Shown in pieces: positions 17,816 through 25,945 of a stretch of DNA of 64,000 nucleotides. The DNA comes from Fibrobacter sp. UWR3 (GTDB taxonomy: Bacteria > Fibrobacterota > Fibrobacteria > Fibrobacterales > Fibrobacteraceae). The stretch spans positions 62,001 through 126,000 of the forward strand of contig NZ_FRCW01000009.1 of assembly GCF_900143055.1 (NCBI RefSeq). The letters run 5' to 3'. The stretch's first letter is position 1. Each line of letters begins with the position of its first letter. The translations under genes were made by a program, and so were the position numbers. The notes beneath the pieces are model-generated. The model saw only the letters and a program-made list of their open reading frames with translations. It was not told the DNA's origin and did no database searches.

Positions 17816-17844
17816 AATGGCGAAATCAAAAGAAATTCGCCATT
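17816..17844 (-). terminator. Terminator of the flavodiiron gene
   Basis: AATGGCGAA / TTCGCCATT stem; A run to the left gives a T run on the minus strand. Confidence 0.6.
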
Positions 17845-17909
17845 CTTAAAATGTTCTCAAAAATTTATTTTACAATTACAACAGGTCGGGCACCCGAGAA
17901 AACACGCGC

Positions 17910-19067
17910 CTACACAAGTTCTTGAACGAGTTTGTCCATCGCCGCTTCGGATTCGGCGCTGAGCGTCGACTTCACCGTCACCACCGTTTCGGCAAGCGTC
18001 ACGTTCTTGAGCGTAGCGAGAATTTCAGTCATCTTCTTGGCGGCCATCGGAGCCCACGTGCCGTTTTCCACGATGCCCACCTTGCGGTTACTGTAGTTCT
18101 TGGCCTTCAAGTGATTCAAGAAGTCTTCCATCACCGGGAAAAGGCCCGCGTCGTACGTGGGGGCAGCCACCACCATGCGGTCGTAGCGGAAGGCGTCTTC
18201 GATGACTTCGGCCATGTCGCTGCGGGCAAGGTCAGAGACTACCACCTTCTCGACACCGGCGGCCTTGAGCTTTTCGCCGAGCAATTCCGCGGCCTTCTTG
18301 GTTCCGCCGTAAATCGAGGCGTAAGCCACGAGCACGCCCTTGTCTTCGGGAGCGTAGCTGCTCCAGGTGTTGTACTTGTCGATGTAGTAGCCGAGGTTTT
18401 CGGTGAGCACCGGGCCATGCAGCGGGCAAATCGTCTTGATGTCGAGCGTGGCAGCCTTCTTGAGAACCGCCTGCACCTGGTTGCCGTACTTGCCCACGAT
18501 GTTGAAGTAGTAACGGCGGGCTTCGCAGGCCCAGTCATCCGGGTCGGCATCGTACACGCCGAACTTGCCGAACGCATCGGCCGAGAGCAAGACCTTTTCG
18601 CTCTGCTCGTAGCTGAATAGGACTTCGGGCCAGTGCACCATCGGGGCACCGATAAACTGCAAGGTGTGCGCACCGAGCGAAAGCGTCTCGCCTTCCTTCA
18701 CGGTCTGCTTCTTGACCGATTCAGGGAGAGCCATGAACTGCGGCAAGAGCGCGAAAGCCTTCGCAGACGCCACGAGCGTCGCCTCCGGGTACTTCGCCAC
18801 GAAATCAGCGATACCGCCGGCGTGGTCCGGTTCCAAGTGGTGAATCACCAGGTAATCCGGCTTGCGGCCAGCGAGAGCAGCGTCCAGATTGGCAAGCCAC
18901 TCGCCCACCTTGTGGGCATCCACCGTGTCCGTCACGGCAATCTTTTCGTCCACAATCACGTACGAATTGTACGCCATGCCCTCGGGCACCACGTACTGGC
19001 CTTCAAACAAATCCAAGTCGCGGTCATCGACTCCGATGTACTTGATATTTTCGCTAAAGTTCTTCAT
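17910..19067 (-). CDS. Flavodiiron protein (FprA-type oxygen / nitric oxide reductase)
   Basis: 385 residues, cytosolic. N-terminal metallo-beta-lactamase domain with the di-iron ligands HLEPDH (His 77, Glu 79, Asp 81, His 82), later ligands in VHWPE, LLSADAFGKFG and CPLHGPV. C-terminal flavodoxin domain from about residue 245 (VLVAYASIYGGTKKAAELL; VVAAPTYDAGLFPVMEDFL) binds FMN. Such proteins reduce oxygen to water or NO to N2O in strict anaerobes, fed by rubredoxin. There is no fused rubredoxin and none nearby, so the donor is elsewhere. GGAG lies close to the ATG. It is followed by its own terminator at 17816. The oxygen/NO preference cannot be read from sequence. Confidence 0.92.
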   Translation of the reverse strand: MKNFSENIKYIGVDDRDLDLFEGQYVVPEGMAYNSYVIVDEKIAVTDTVDAHKVGEWLANLDAALAGRKPDYLVIHHLEPDHAGGIADFVAKYPEATLVASAKAFALLPQFMALPESVKKQTVKEGETLSLGAHTLQFIGAPMVHWPEVLFSYEQSEKVLLSADAFGKFGVYDADPDDWACEARRYYFNIVGKYGNQVQAVLKKAATLDIKTICPLHGPVLTENLGYYIDKYNTWSSYAPEDKGVLVAYASIYGGTKKAAELLGEKLKAAGVEKVVVSDLARSDMAEVIEDAFRYDRMVVAAPTYDAGLFPVMEDFLNHLKAKNYSNRKVGIVENGTWAPMAAKKMTEILATLKNVTLAETVVTVKSTLSAESEAAMDKLVQELV

Positions 19068-19175
19068 ACCGACTCCTATTTTTTTTGAAATTTAGAAAAA
19101 AACACCGACCGCCAATTTTGCCCTCACTTTTTTTCGCTATTTTGCTTGATAGAGGGTGCTGGGTGTCATCTTTTC

Positions 19176-19877
19176 CTAATCTTCCAAGAAATACTGCACG
19201 TTCGTCACGACGCGGACTTTCTTGATGTACGGCGTATTTTCGTCGCGGTTTTCAATGGAGAACACGCCCTGCGTAGCCGTCTTGATTTTGCCAAGCTTGC
19301 TGTCGGAATCCTTGGCAAATTTTTCGGCAGCGGTGCGCGCGTTCTTAGTCGCTTCGTCAATCATGGCAGGCTTGATTTCGTTGAGGCCGTTAAAGCTATA
19401 AATGGTGCGGTACTGGTAATCGCTACCGCTAAAGGCTATTCCATGTTTCAGGAGTTCGCCCTGCTTTTCCATGGTCTTGCGGACAAGGGCCACATCGTTT
19501 GTCGCAACAGTTGCAACCACGGTTGCCACATAGCGGTAATTATGTTTACCGCCGCTGTACAGTTCGCCATCGGCATCGACTATGGCCGGGGTCGAGTAAG
19601 TAATGTTTTCTTTTTTAACGCCGTTTTCGAGCAGGAACTTTTCAAGTATCTGCGTCTTGGACTGTAGCGTTGCAGAAAGTTCCGCAAGGTCGTTGCCCAC
19701 TTCTTTGTAAACGATCGGCCAAATCACGAAATCAGCCGGTACTTCGCGTTCAGCAAGGCCGCGCACGAACACCACGCGGTCGCGGTCCTTGACATCGATT
19801 TGCGCGCGATAGAAAAATGCACCCAGGCACAAAATGGCCACTGCCAGAATGACAGTCTCTTTAACTCTTGATTGCAT
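19176..19877 (-). CDS. SIMPL-domain (DUF541) envelope protein
   Basis: 233 residues. An N-terminal hydrophobic segment (VILAVAILCLGAFFY) anchors or exports it. The remainder is a SIMPL/DUF541 domain: VFVRGLAEREVPADFVIWPIVY, then alternating helix-strand pattern with GVKKENITYSTPAIVDADGE, and a late DEATKNARTAAEKFAKDSDSKLGKI, which is the family signature. The role of the family is poorly defined; some members affect oxidative stress or membrane integrity. ATG 19877 is chosen because GGAG lies six bases upstream; a TTG two codons earlier is also possible. Divergent from the zinc-ribbon gene at 19949 with a 71-base spacer between them. Confidence 0.85.
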   Translation of the reverse strand: MQSRVKETVILAVAILCLGAFFYRAQIDVKDRDRVVFVRGLAEREVPADFVIWPIVYKEVGNDLAELSATLQSKTQILEKFLLENGVKKENITYSTPAIVDADGELYSGGKHNYRYVATVVATVATNDVALVRKTMEKQGELLKHGIAFSGSDYQYRTIYSFNGLNEIKPAMIDEATKNARTAAEKFAKDSDSKLGKIKTATQGVFSIENRDENTPYIKKVRVVTNVQYFLED

Positions 19878-19948
19878 ATTCAACTCCTTTTTTCTTTAAG
19901 TCAATATACAAAATTTTATATATTACCAAAGTAAAAAAGGAAAACAAG

Positions 19949-20884
19949 ATGATTTGTCCTAAATGCGGCAGAAAATACGAAGACGACATGCCCCAGTGCC
20001 TGTGGTGCGACGCCCCCAACCCCAAAAGAAACAAGGAAACGGAAGAAGTTTACGAAAGTTCGGAATTCTCCGAAACGGCAGAATCCGAAGATGACGGCAA
20101 GCCCCGCAAAGGAACGCTTATTTTCTGGATGAGCATCATTCTAGGAGAAGCGGGCGTACACTGCTTTATGAGCGGGAGATCCTTACGAGGATGGTTGTAC
20201 TTCATTTTTGGCGGAGTTGCATTCAGCTTTTGGGTGGGAGTTTTAAGTCCCTTCGAAATATATTTCCCGGTCGCAGTACACTTCATCATGTACTTTACGT
20301 CCATTGCAGTCTCCGTACTCACCTATATTGACGCATGGAAAATCGCACACGGGAAATACACGAACACCAAAAAAGGCTTCAATTACACAGGCGCCAAGTG
20401 GATGACGGTCATCACCATTTTGAGCATCGTCTTCAGTGCGGCTTACACATCAATTAGCTTTGTCGGACATGCCAAATCCGGATTCCTAAACATTGAATCC
20501 TACAACAAGGACTTGAGAGAAAAAAGCATCAAGGAAAAAAGCAAAAGTGACAGCGAAAGCATCGCCGCCGTCATCGAGACTTACATACTAAAGCAGGAAC
20601 AATTCTTTAAATCGGAGAATAAACTCGGCCGCTTTAAAGAAATTGGCTTTGCAGATACGACGGCTTCCATGTATTTCCAGATACAGGACCTGGGCGCAGG
20701 TATCGGCGTCACATACAAAAGCATGTTTGGTTGTTCCAGGAATTCAACGTGGCTTTACACGACTTCCATTCAAGACGGCAAGCTCACTTGGTACACCTCT
20801 GCTCCCCAAGACGAAAACTGCAAGGAAGCATTCCCAAAGCTTTACATCTTGACTCCGAATTCTGAATGCGTCAACCAGGAATAA
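19949..20884 (+). CDS. Zinc-ribbon membrane protein with pilin-like C-terminus
   Basis: 311 residues. The N-terminus MICPKCGRKYEDDMPQCLWC is a CxxC-CxxC zinc ribbon, followed by an acidic linker. Residues about 50-175 hold four hydrophobic segments with a TM2-like look (LGEAGVHCFMSGRSLRGWLYFIFGG). After the last helix comes a charged helix (KSIKEKSKSDSES) and a domain with KLGRFKEIGFADTTASMYFQIQ, which resembles the globular part of pilin-like proteins and has a Cys pair. The same zinc-ribbon opening is found in two genes at 52.1-56.8 kb, fused to other domains. ATG 19949 is chosen because AAAAGG lies nine bases before it and the ribbon starts there. Confidence 0.65.
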   Translation: MICPKCGRKYEDDMPQCLWCDAPNPKRNKETEEVYESSEFSETAESEDDGKPRKGTLIFWMSIILGEAGVHCFMSGRSLRGWLYFIFGGVAFSFWVGVLSPFEIYFPVAVHFIMYFTSIAVSVLTYIDAWKIAHGKYTNTKKGFNYTGAKWMTVITILSIVFSAAYTSISFVGHAKSGFLNIESYNKDLREKSIKEKSKSDSESIAAVIETYILKQEQFFKSENKLGRFKEIGFADTTASMYFQIQDLGAGIGVTYKSMFGCSRNSTWLYTTSIQDGKLTWYTSAPQDENCKEAFPKLYILTPNSECVNQE

Positions 20885-20892
20885 CGGGTTAA

Positions 20893-20967
20893 ATTTCTAC
20901 ATTCAAAAGGTTTCGATGATGCACGGCTACTGGGGTGCGGTGCTCCGCATTTTGGCCCAGCACAAAT
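20893..20967 (+). pseudogene. Relict of the polA 5' end
   Basis: TTTCTACATTCAAAA matches the sequence just before polA (22899-22913), and positions from about 20909 match polA codons 35-54 (GATGATGCACGG...GCCCAGCACAA) with two mismatches in about 56 bases. The part between is deleted. It ends abruptly at 20967. Confidence 0.8.
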
Positions 20968-21052
20968 CTATATTTCAGTAAAAATATTTATCCTAAATAC
21001 GATAAACCTTGGCACAGGCTCCGATGTGTTCCTGACTTTACACGTTTCTCGG
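20968..21052. other. AT-rich junction, no gene seen
   Basis: This stretch between the polA relict and the FISUMP relict has no open frame of note. It could hold the breakpoint of the insertion. Confidence 0.4.
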
Positions 21053-21173
21053 CTAATTTTTCACGCAACGGACTGATACTCCCATATTCCGGTCTGTATA
21101 ATTGAGTGACGCATAGCTAAAAGTCAGGTCAAACATTGTCGCAGAATCGTCCCCGATTTCCGTTGAGCTCCAC
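21053..21173 (-). pseudogene. Relict FISUMP C-terminus
   Basis: Read leftward from 21173, the frame gives WSSTEIGDDSATMFDLTFSY, then a short gap, and GVSVRCVKN with a TAG stop. WSSTE and SVRCVK are the last two landmarks of the FISUMP domain. About 40 codons remain; upstream the frame runs into an A/T run and is lost. Confidence 0.75.
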
Positions 21174-21224
21174 TTAACAAAAAAAAAAAGACGAAAGCTT
21201 TATTTTTCGGCATACATACTTCTC

Positions 21225-21257
21225 AAATGGCGCAAGGTAAGGCTTGTGCCATTTTTA
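21225..21257 (+). terminator. Terminator-like hairpin without a gene
   Basis: AAATGGC/GCCATTT stem with inner AAG/CTT pairs, then five T. No rightward gene ends here, so it is likely left over from lost DNA. Confidence 0.5.
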
Positions 21258-21362
21258 TTGTAGTCGACCTACGGCAACTCTCCGCCATTTATCAATATAC
21301 CTTTAGGCCCCACTTTCAGCTTCGTTTTTAGCCAAAGGCCCGATTTTGACGTAAAACAAGCG

Positions 21363-21461
21363 ATTTTTAGTCTAAATCTATAATAATTTATAAGATTTAG
21401 ACTAAAAATATCACACATTTAATCTAAAAGTCGAACATTTTTATATATTTAGACAAGAAAT
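21363..21461. promoter_or_regulatory. Four-copy operator-like array before the ATPase gene
   Basis: ATTTTTAGTCTAAATCT (21363-21379) and its exact reverse complement (21393-21409) make a 17-base inverted repeat with a 13-base loop. Two weaker copies of ATTTAGACTAAAAAT follow at 21417-21431 and 21447-21461. The array ends 20 bases before the ATG at 21481. Confidence 0.6.
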
Positions 21462-21480
21462 CTGAAAACAGGGGGCTTAA

Positions 21481-22887
21481 ATGCACATTGTCGGCAGAAA
21501 AAAGGAAATCCTCAGACTTGACCGGTTCGTTGAATCCAAGCGCTCCGATTTTGTCGTGGTCTATGGCCGCCGCCGCGTGGGCAAGACATACCTGATTCGG
21601 GAATACTTCGACAACACTTTCGACTTTCAGGTGACGGGCATTTGCAACGGCAGCAAGGAAATGCAGCTTGCCAACTTCGGACTCGCCCTGCAGAAATACT
21701 TCGGCGAGTCGCGAGTTCCCAGGACTTGGCTTGACGCGTTTTCGCTTTTGCAGGCGGGGCTAGAAAAAAAGAATACCGGCGAAAAGCTGGTCGTGTTCCT
21801 TGACGAAATGCCGTGGATGGATTCCCAGAAATCCGACTTCTTGAGAGCGTTCGAAGTCTTTTGGAACGGCTACGCCGCCTGGGACAACAACATTTTGCTG
21901 ATTGTATGCGGTTCGGCAACCACATGGCTTACGGACAACATCTTGAACAATGTCGGCGGGCTTTACAACCGCGCCACTGGCCGCATTTTCCTTGAACCGT
22001 TCACCCTGGGAGAGACCGAAGAGTTCCTGAAGGACAAGGGTATCGTCTGGAGCCGTTACGACATCATCCAGCTCTATATGGTCATGGGAGGAATCCCCTT
22101 CTACCTGAGCCACTTGCAAAAGGAACTGTCCCTGGCGCAGAACATCGACGAGCTGTTTTTCAAGCCGCACGGAAAGCTCTGGAACGAGTTCAATAACCTT
22201 TACGCAACTTTGTTCAAAAATGCGGACGCGCACGTCAAGGTCGTGGAGGCGCTTTCCCAAAAGAACAAGGGACTCACCAAGAAAGAAATTTCCGAAGCGA
22301 CAAAGTTGCCCGAAAACGGAACGCTTACAAAGATTCTCGACAACCTCTCCAATTCAGGATTCATTCGCCCCTACAACTACTACGGCAACAAGAAGAAACA
22401 GATGACTTACCAGCTCGCCGACTACTACACCCTTTTCTACTTCCGGTTTTTGAAAGACCAGAACGGCAAGGACGAGAATTACTGGCAGAATACGCTGGAC
22501 AATCCGGCGAAACGGGCGTGGTGCGGGTATTCCTTCGAGCAGGTCTGCAAGGACCATATCGACAAAATCAAGGACAAACTCGGCATCGCGGGAGTCCTTA
22601 CCGAAAGGTCGTCGTGGTCCAGCAAGGGGGAACCCGGCGCGCAAATTGACCTGGTCATCGAACGCCGCGACAGGATTATCGATCTGTGCGAAATGAAGTT
22701 TTCCCAGTCCGAATTTGCGATTGACAAGGAATACGACCTGATTCTTCGAAACAAGGCGGAAACCTTCAGGACGGAAACGAAGACAAAAAAAGCGTTGCAC
22801 CTGGTCTTTATCACCACCTACGGGCTAAAACGCAATATGTACAGCGGCATTGCCCAGGCCGAAGTCAAGGGCGACGACCTGTTCTGA
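21481..22887 (+). CDS. AAA+ ATPase with C-terminal PD-(D/E)xK-like nuclease domain
   Basis: 468 residues of the archaeal/bacterial COG1672 type. Walker A GRRRVGKTYL near residue 30, Walker B VVFLDEMPWMD near 105, sensor region LLIVCGSATTWLTDN, then a winged-helix segment (GLTKKEISEATKLPENGTLTKILDNLSNSGFIR) and a C-terminal DUF234-like domain with AQIDLVIERR and LCEMKF (Asp and Glu-x-Lys of a PD-(D/E)xK fold). Function of the family is unknown; such genes move often and many genomes carry several copies. GGGGG lies a few bases before the ATG. It sits between a polA relict and intact polA, so it was probably inserted. The multi-copy palindrome upstream suggests self-regulation. Confidence 0.8.
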   Translation: MHIVGRKKEILRLDRFVESKRSDFVVVYGRRRVGKTYLIREYFDNTFDFQVTGICNGSKEMQLANFGLALQKYFGESRVPRTWLDAFSLLQAGLEKKNTGEKLVVFLDEMPWMDSQKSDFLRAFEVFWNGYAAWDNNILLIVCGSATTWLTDNILNNVGGLYNRATGRIFLEPFTLGETEEFLKDKGIVWSRYDIIQLYMVMGGIPFYLSHLQKELSLAQNIDELFFKPHGKLWNEFNNLYATLFKNADAHVKVVEALSQKNKGLTKKEISEATKLPENGTLTKILDNLSNSGFIRPYNYYGNKKKQMTYQLADYYTLFYFRFLKDQNGKDENYWQNTLDNPAKRAWCGYSFEQVCKDHIDKIKDKLGIAGVLTERSSWSSKGEPGAQIDLVIERRDRIIDLCEMKFSQSEFAIDKEYDLILRNKAETFRTETKTKKALHLVFITTYGLKRNMYSGIAQAEVKGDDLF

Positions 22888-22894
22888 GTCCTCC

Positions 22895-22908
22895 TTTTTT
22901 CTACATTC
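22895..22908 (+). promoter_or_regulatory. -10-like TTTTTTCTACATTC before polA
   Basis: TACATT at 22902-22907 lies six bases before the polA ATG with no Shine-Dalgarno. The same stretch is repeated in the relict at 20893. Confidence 0.4.
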
Positions 22909-22913
22909 AAAAC

Positions 22914-25778
22914 ATGTCTGAAAAAACTCTACTTTTGCTTGACTCCTACGCGCTCGCGTTCCGCATGTTTTACGCCTATTCGCAGAACCCGCTGAAAAAC
23001 AACCAGGGCGAAGAGGTCTCGATGATGCACGGTTACTGGGGTGCGGTGCTCCGCATTTTGGCCCAGCACAAGCCGACGCACTTTGCGATTGCGCGCGACG
23101 TGGCACACACCAAAACTTTCAGGCACGAACTTTACCCGGACTACAAGGCCAATCGCGGTCCCATGCCCGAAGAGATGGCGGCGCAGATGCCGCTATTGGG
23201 CGAAAGTCTGGAAGCGAGCGGAATCCCGCTACTTTCGGAGCCGGGCTACGAGGCGGACGACGTGATGGCAAGTACCGCCACGGCCGCCGTCGAAGCAGGC
23301 TTCGACCATGTGGTGATTTTAAGTAAAGACAAGGACATGTCGCAAATCGTAACCGACAAGATCCATCTTTTCCACCTGACAAAAGGTGCCGACGGCATTG
23401 ACTTCGGTCCGGAACAGGTGCTCGAAAAATACGGGCTCCCACCGGAGAAAATCCGCGACTACCTGGCGCTCATGGGTGACACAAGCGACAACGTTCCCGG
23501 CGTGCCGAAGGTGGGGCCCAAGACGGCCATCCAGTTGCTGAACGATTACGGCGACATGGACAACCTGTATGCGAATCTCGACAAGATTACCAAGAAGGGT
23601 TTGCACGACAATTTGGCGAACAACCGCGAAAAGGCATTCCTCAGCCGCGAACTGGTGACGCTCCAGACCAAGCGCGCCTTTAGCGGAAACTTGGACGCCC
23701 TCGAATACAACGGCCTGCACGTGGATACCTTGGCGCAGATGTTCAAGGACCACGAAATCAACAGTCTGCTTCGCCTGCTTGAGAAGGTCCCGAGCAAGGC
23801 GGGATTCGTGCGGGATGGAGAAGGTGCGGAAGGCCCTTCGGCTAATTCGACAGGCTCATCAACCGGCTCAGGGACCTTAAACGGGGATGCCGCGATTCAG
23901 GCAGCATTCCCGGTTGACGTTCCTCCCCCGTATATTTGCGTTGATACCGACGAAATCTTTGAGCAGATGAAGGCGGAATTTTCCGCATCGTCTTTGATTG
24001 GCGTAGACACCGAAACAGACGGCCTCGACCCGATGCAGTGCGGCCTCGTGGGAATGTGCCTCGCCTCCGCCGACAGCGATGGCAAGGTTGCGAAGGGCTA
24101 CTACATTCCCCTTGCGCACACCGACGAAATCGGGTTCCCGCTCCCCGCGGGCAAGGGCGGCAACTTCGACTTCAACAAGGCGAAGGAGTGGTTCAAGGAA
24201 TTTTTCGCGGGCGCGACATCTCAACGCGCGTTCGTATTCCATAACGCGAAATTCGACTTGCACGTTCTCGCACGCGCATTCAAGATTCCGCAATCCGTTA
24301 TCGACAACGCAAACATCATCGACACGCTCATTGCCGCCTGGATGCTTTCGCCGGGGCAATCTGGCCTCGGGCTCGACAACCAGGTGATGCAGCGCCTGCA
24401 GCACGAGATGATTCCCATCGAGAACCTTATCGGGCGCGGCAAAAACCAGATTACGTTCAACCGCGCGCCAATCAAGGACGCCACCGAATACGGCGCCGAA
24501 GATGCAGTCTACACGCTCCGCCTTTGGAAACCGCTCAAGCAGGAACTCGAAAAGCTCGACTACGTGAAGTATTTCTTCGCGCAGGAGATGCCGCTCTTGA
24601 AGGTACTGTACCAGATGGAATCCGTGGGTGTCGCCATCGATGTTCCGGCCCTCAAGACGCTGGAGCAGGAACTGGCCCGCCGCATCGAAAATCTGGAGAA
24701 AGAAATTTGCGACATGGCCGGTGTCGAGTTCAACATCGGAAGTCCAAAGCAGCTGGGCGACGTGCTTTTCGATACGCTCGGACTCCCCGAAATCAAGAAG
24801 CGCAGTACCGACGCCGTGGTTCTCGAAGAACTCAGCTACAAGGCGCCGCACCCGATTGTCTTTGCCGTCATCGAGTACCGCGAGCTCAAGAAAATGCAGA
24901 GCACCTACATCTCGGTGCTCCCGACGCTCATCAATCCGGACACGCACCGCATCCACACGAGCTTTATCCAGTGGGGTACCGCGACAGGCCGCCTTTCGAG
25001 CCGCGATCCGAACCTGCAGAACATTCCCGTGCGTAGCGACTTGGGTAAGAAGATTCGCGCAGCATTTATCCCGCAGAGTAAGGACAACGTAATTCTTGCG
25101 GTGGACTACTCGCAGATTGAACTCAGAATGCTTGCGCACCTGAGCGGAGACGAAGCACTCATCGAAAGTTACAAGGAAGGCATAGACATTCACGCCCGCA
25201 CCGCCGCCGCGATTTACGGAGTTGACCTAAATGCCGTCACGAGCGACATGAGGCGCGATGCAAAAGTCGTGAATTTCGGCGTGCTCTACGGGATGACGGC
25301 CTTCCGCCTTGCCCGCGACCTAAAAATCCCGATGTCGCAGGCAAGGGATTTTATCGACGGTTACTTCGGGATGTACCAGGGTGTACAGCAGTTTATTGAA
25401 GATACCAAGGCGGCCGCCCACCGCGACGGCTACGTAGAAACGCTTTCGGGCCGCCGCCGTTACATTGCAGGTATCGACAGCAGCGACCGCATGGAATCGC
25501 AGATGGCCGAGCGCATGGCCGTGAATACTCCCGTCCAAGGCTCCGCCGCCGACCTCATCAAGATTGCGATGATTCGCATCCAGAAGCGCATCAACGCCGA
25601 GAACCTCCCGCTCCGCATGATGTTGCAGGTGCACGACGAACTCGTGTTCGAATGCCCCCGCGACCAGGTAGAGGCGATGGCCCAGATGGTGAAATCCGAG
25701 ATGGAAGGCGCCATGCAGCTCAAGGTTCCGCTCGTTGCAAGCGTCGGCTTCGGCGAGAACTGGCTCGAAGCGCACTAA
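22914..25778 (+). CDS. polA: DNA polymerase I
   Basis: 954 residues, fills gaps and removes primers. 5'-3' exonuclease (1-300): LLLDSYALAFRMFYA, YEADDVMAS, LMGDTSDNVPGVPKVGPKTA. A short Gly/Ser/Thr-rich linker follows (about 302-325). 3'-5' exonuclease (about 340-560) keeps its metal ligands: GVDTETDGLD, FHNAKFDLHVL and YGAEDAVYT, so proofreading is likely active. Polymerase domain: TATGRLSSRDPNLQNIPVR, motif A VDYSQIELRMLAH, motif B RRDAKVVNFGVLYG, motif C VHDELVFE. The start ATG has no SD and a -10-like motif lies six bases upstream. A damaged copy of codons 35-54 and the promoter region lies 2 kb upstream. Confidence 0.97.
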   Translation: MSEKTLLLLDSYALAFRMFYAYSQNPLKNNQGEEVSMMHGYWGAVLRILAQHKPTHFAIARDVAHTKTFRHELYPDYKANRGPMPEEMAAQMPLLGESLEASGIPLLSEPGYEADDVMASTATAAVEAGFDHVVILSKDKDMSQIVTDKIHLFHLTKGADGIDFGPEQVLEKYGLPPEKIRDYLALMGDTSDNVPGVPKVGPKTAIQLLNDYGDMDNLYANLDKITKKGLHDNLANNREKAFLSRELVTLQTKRAFSGNLDALEYNGLHVDTLAQMFKDHEINSLLRLLEKVPSKAGFVRDGEGAEGPSANSTGSSTGSGTLNGDAAIQAAFPVDVPPPYICVDTDEIFEQMKAEFSASSLIGVDTETDGLDPMQCGLVGMCLASADSDGKVAKGYYIPLAHTDEIGFPLPAGKGGNFDFNKAKEWFKEFFAGATSQRAFVFHNAKFDLHVLARAFKIPQSVIDNANIIDTLIAAWMLSPGQSGLGLDNQVMQRLQHEMIPIENLIGRGKNQITFNRAPIKDATEYGAEDAVYTLRLWKPLKQELEKLDYVKYFFAQEMPLLKVLYQMESVGVAIDVPALKTLEQELARRIENLEKEICDMAGVEFNIGSPKQLGDVLFDTLGLPEIKKRSTDAVVLEELSYKAPHPIVFAVIEYRELKKMQSTYISVLPTLINPDTHRIHTSFIQWGTATGRLSSRDPNLQNIPVRSDLGKKIRAAFIPQSKDNVILAVDYSQIELRMLAHLSGDEALIESYKEGIDIHARTAAAIYGVDLNAVTSDMRRDAKVVNFGVLYGMTAFRLARDLKIPMSQARDFIDGYFGMYQGVQQFIEDTKAAAHRDGYVETLSGRRRYIAGIDSSDRMESQMAERMAVNTPVQGSAADLIKIAMIRIQKRINAENLPLRMMLQVHDELVFECPRDQVEAMAQMVKSEMEGAMQLKVPLVASVGFGENWLEAH

Positions 25779-25945
25779 GCGACCGTTCGGCTCACACTCC
25801 CGTAAGGCTTCTCCGGCTTCGCCTCACTCCCACCTAAAGGTGGCCATGTACACTAAGCGCTAAAGCGCAAGTGTCCAAAGGTCGCCGACACGACTCGTTA
25901 ATACGAGTCGCTTACGGCTCACCAAGCGCGCGAACTAGCCTACGC

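Noticed and set aside
23877-25193. A 438-codon frame opposite polA
   Set aside because: polA is unmistakable and the antisense frame has shadow composition.
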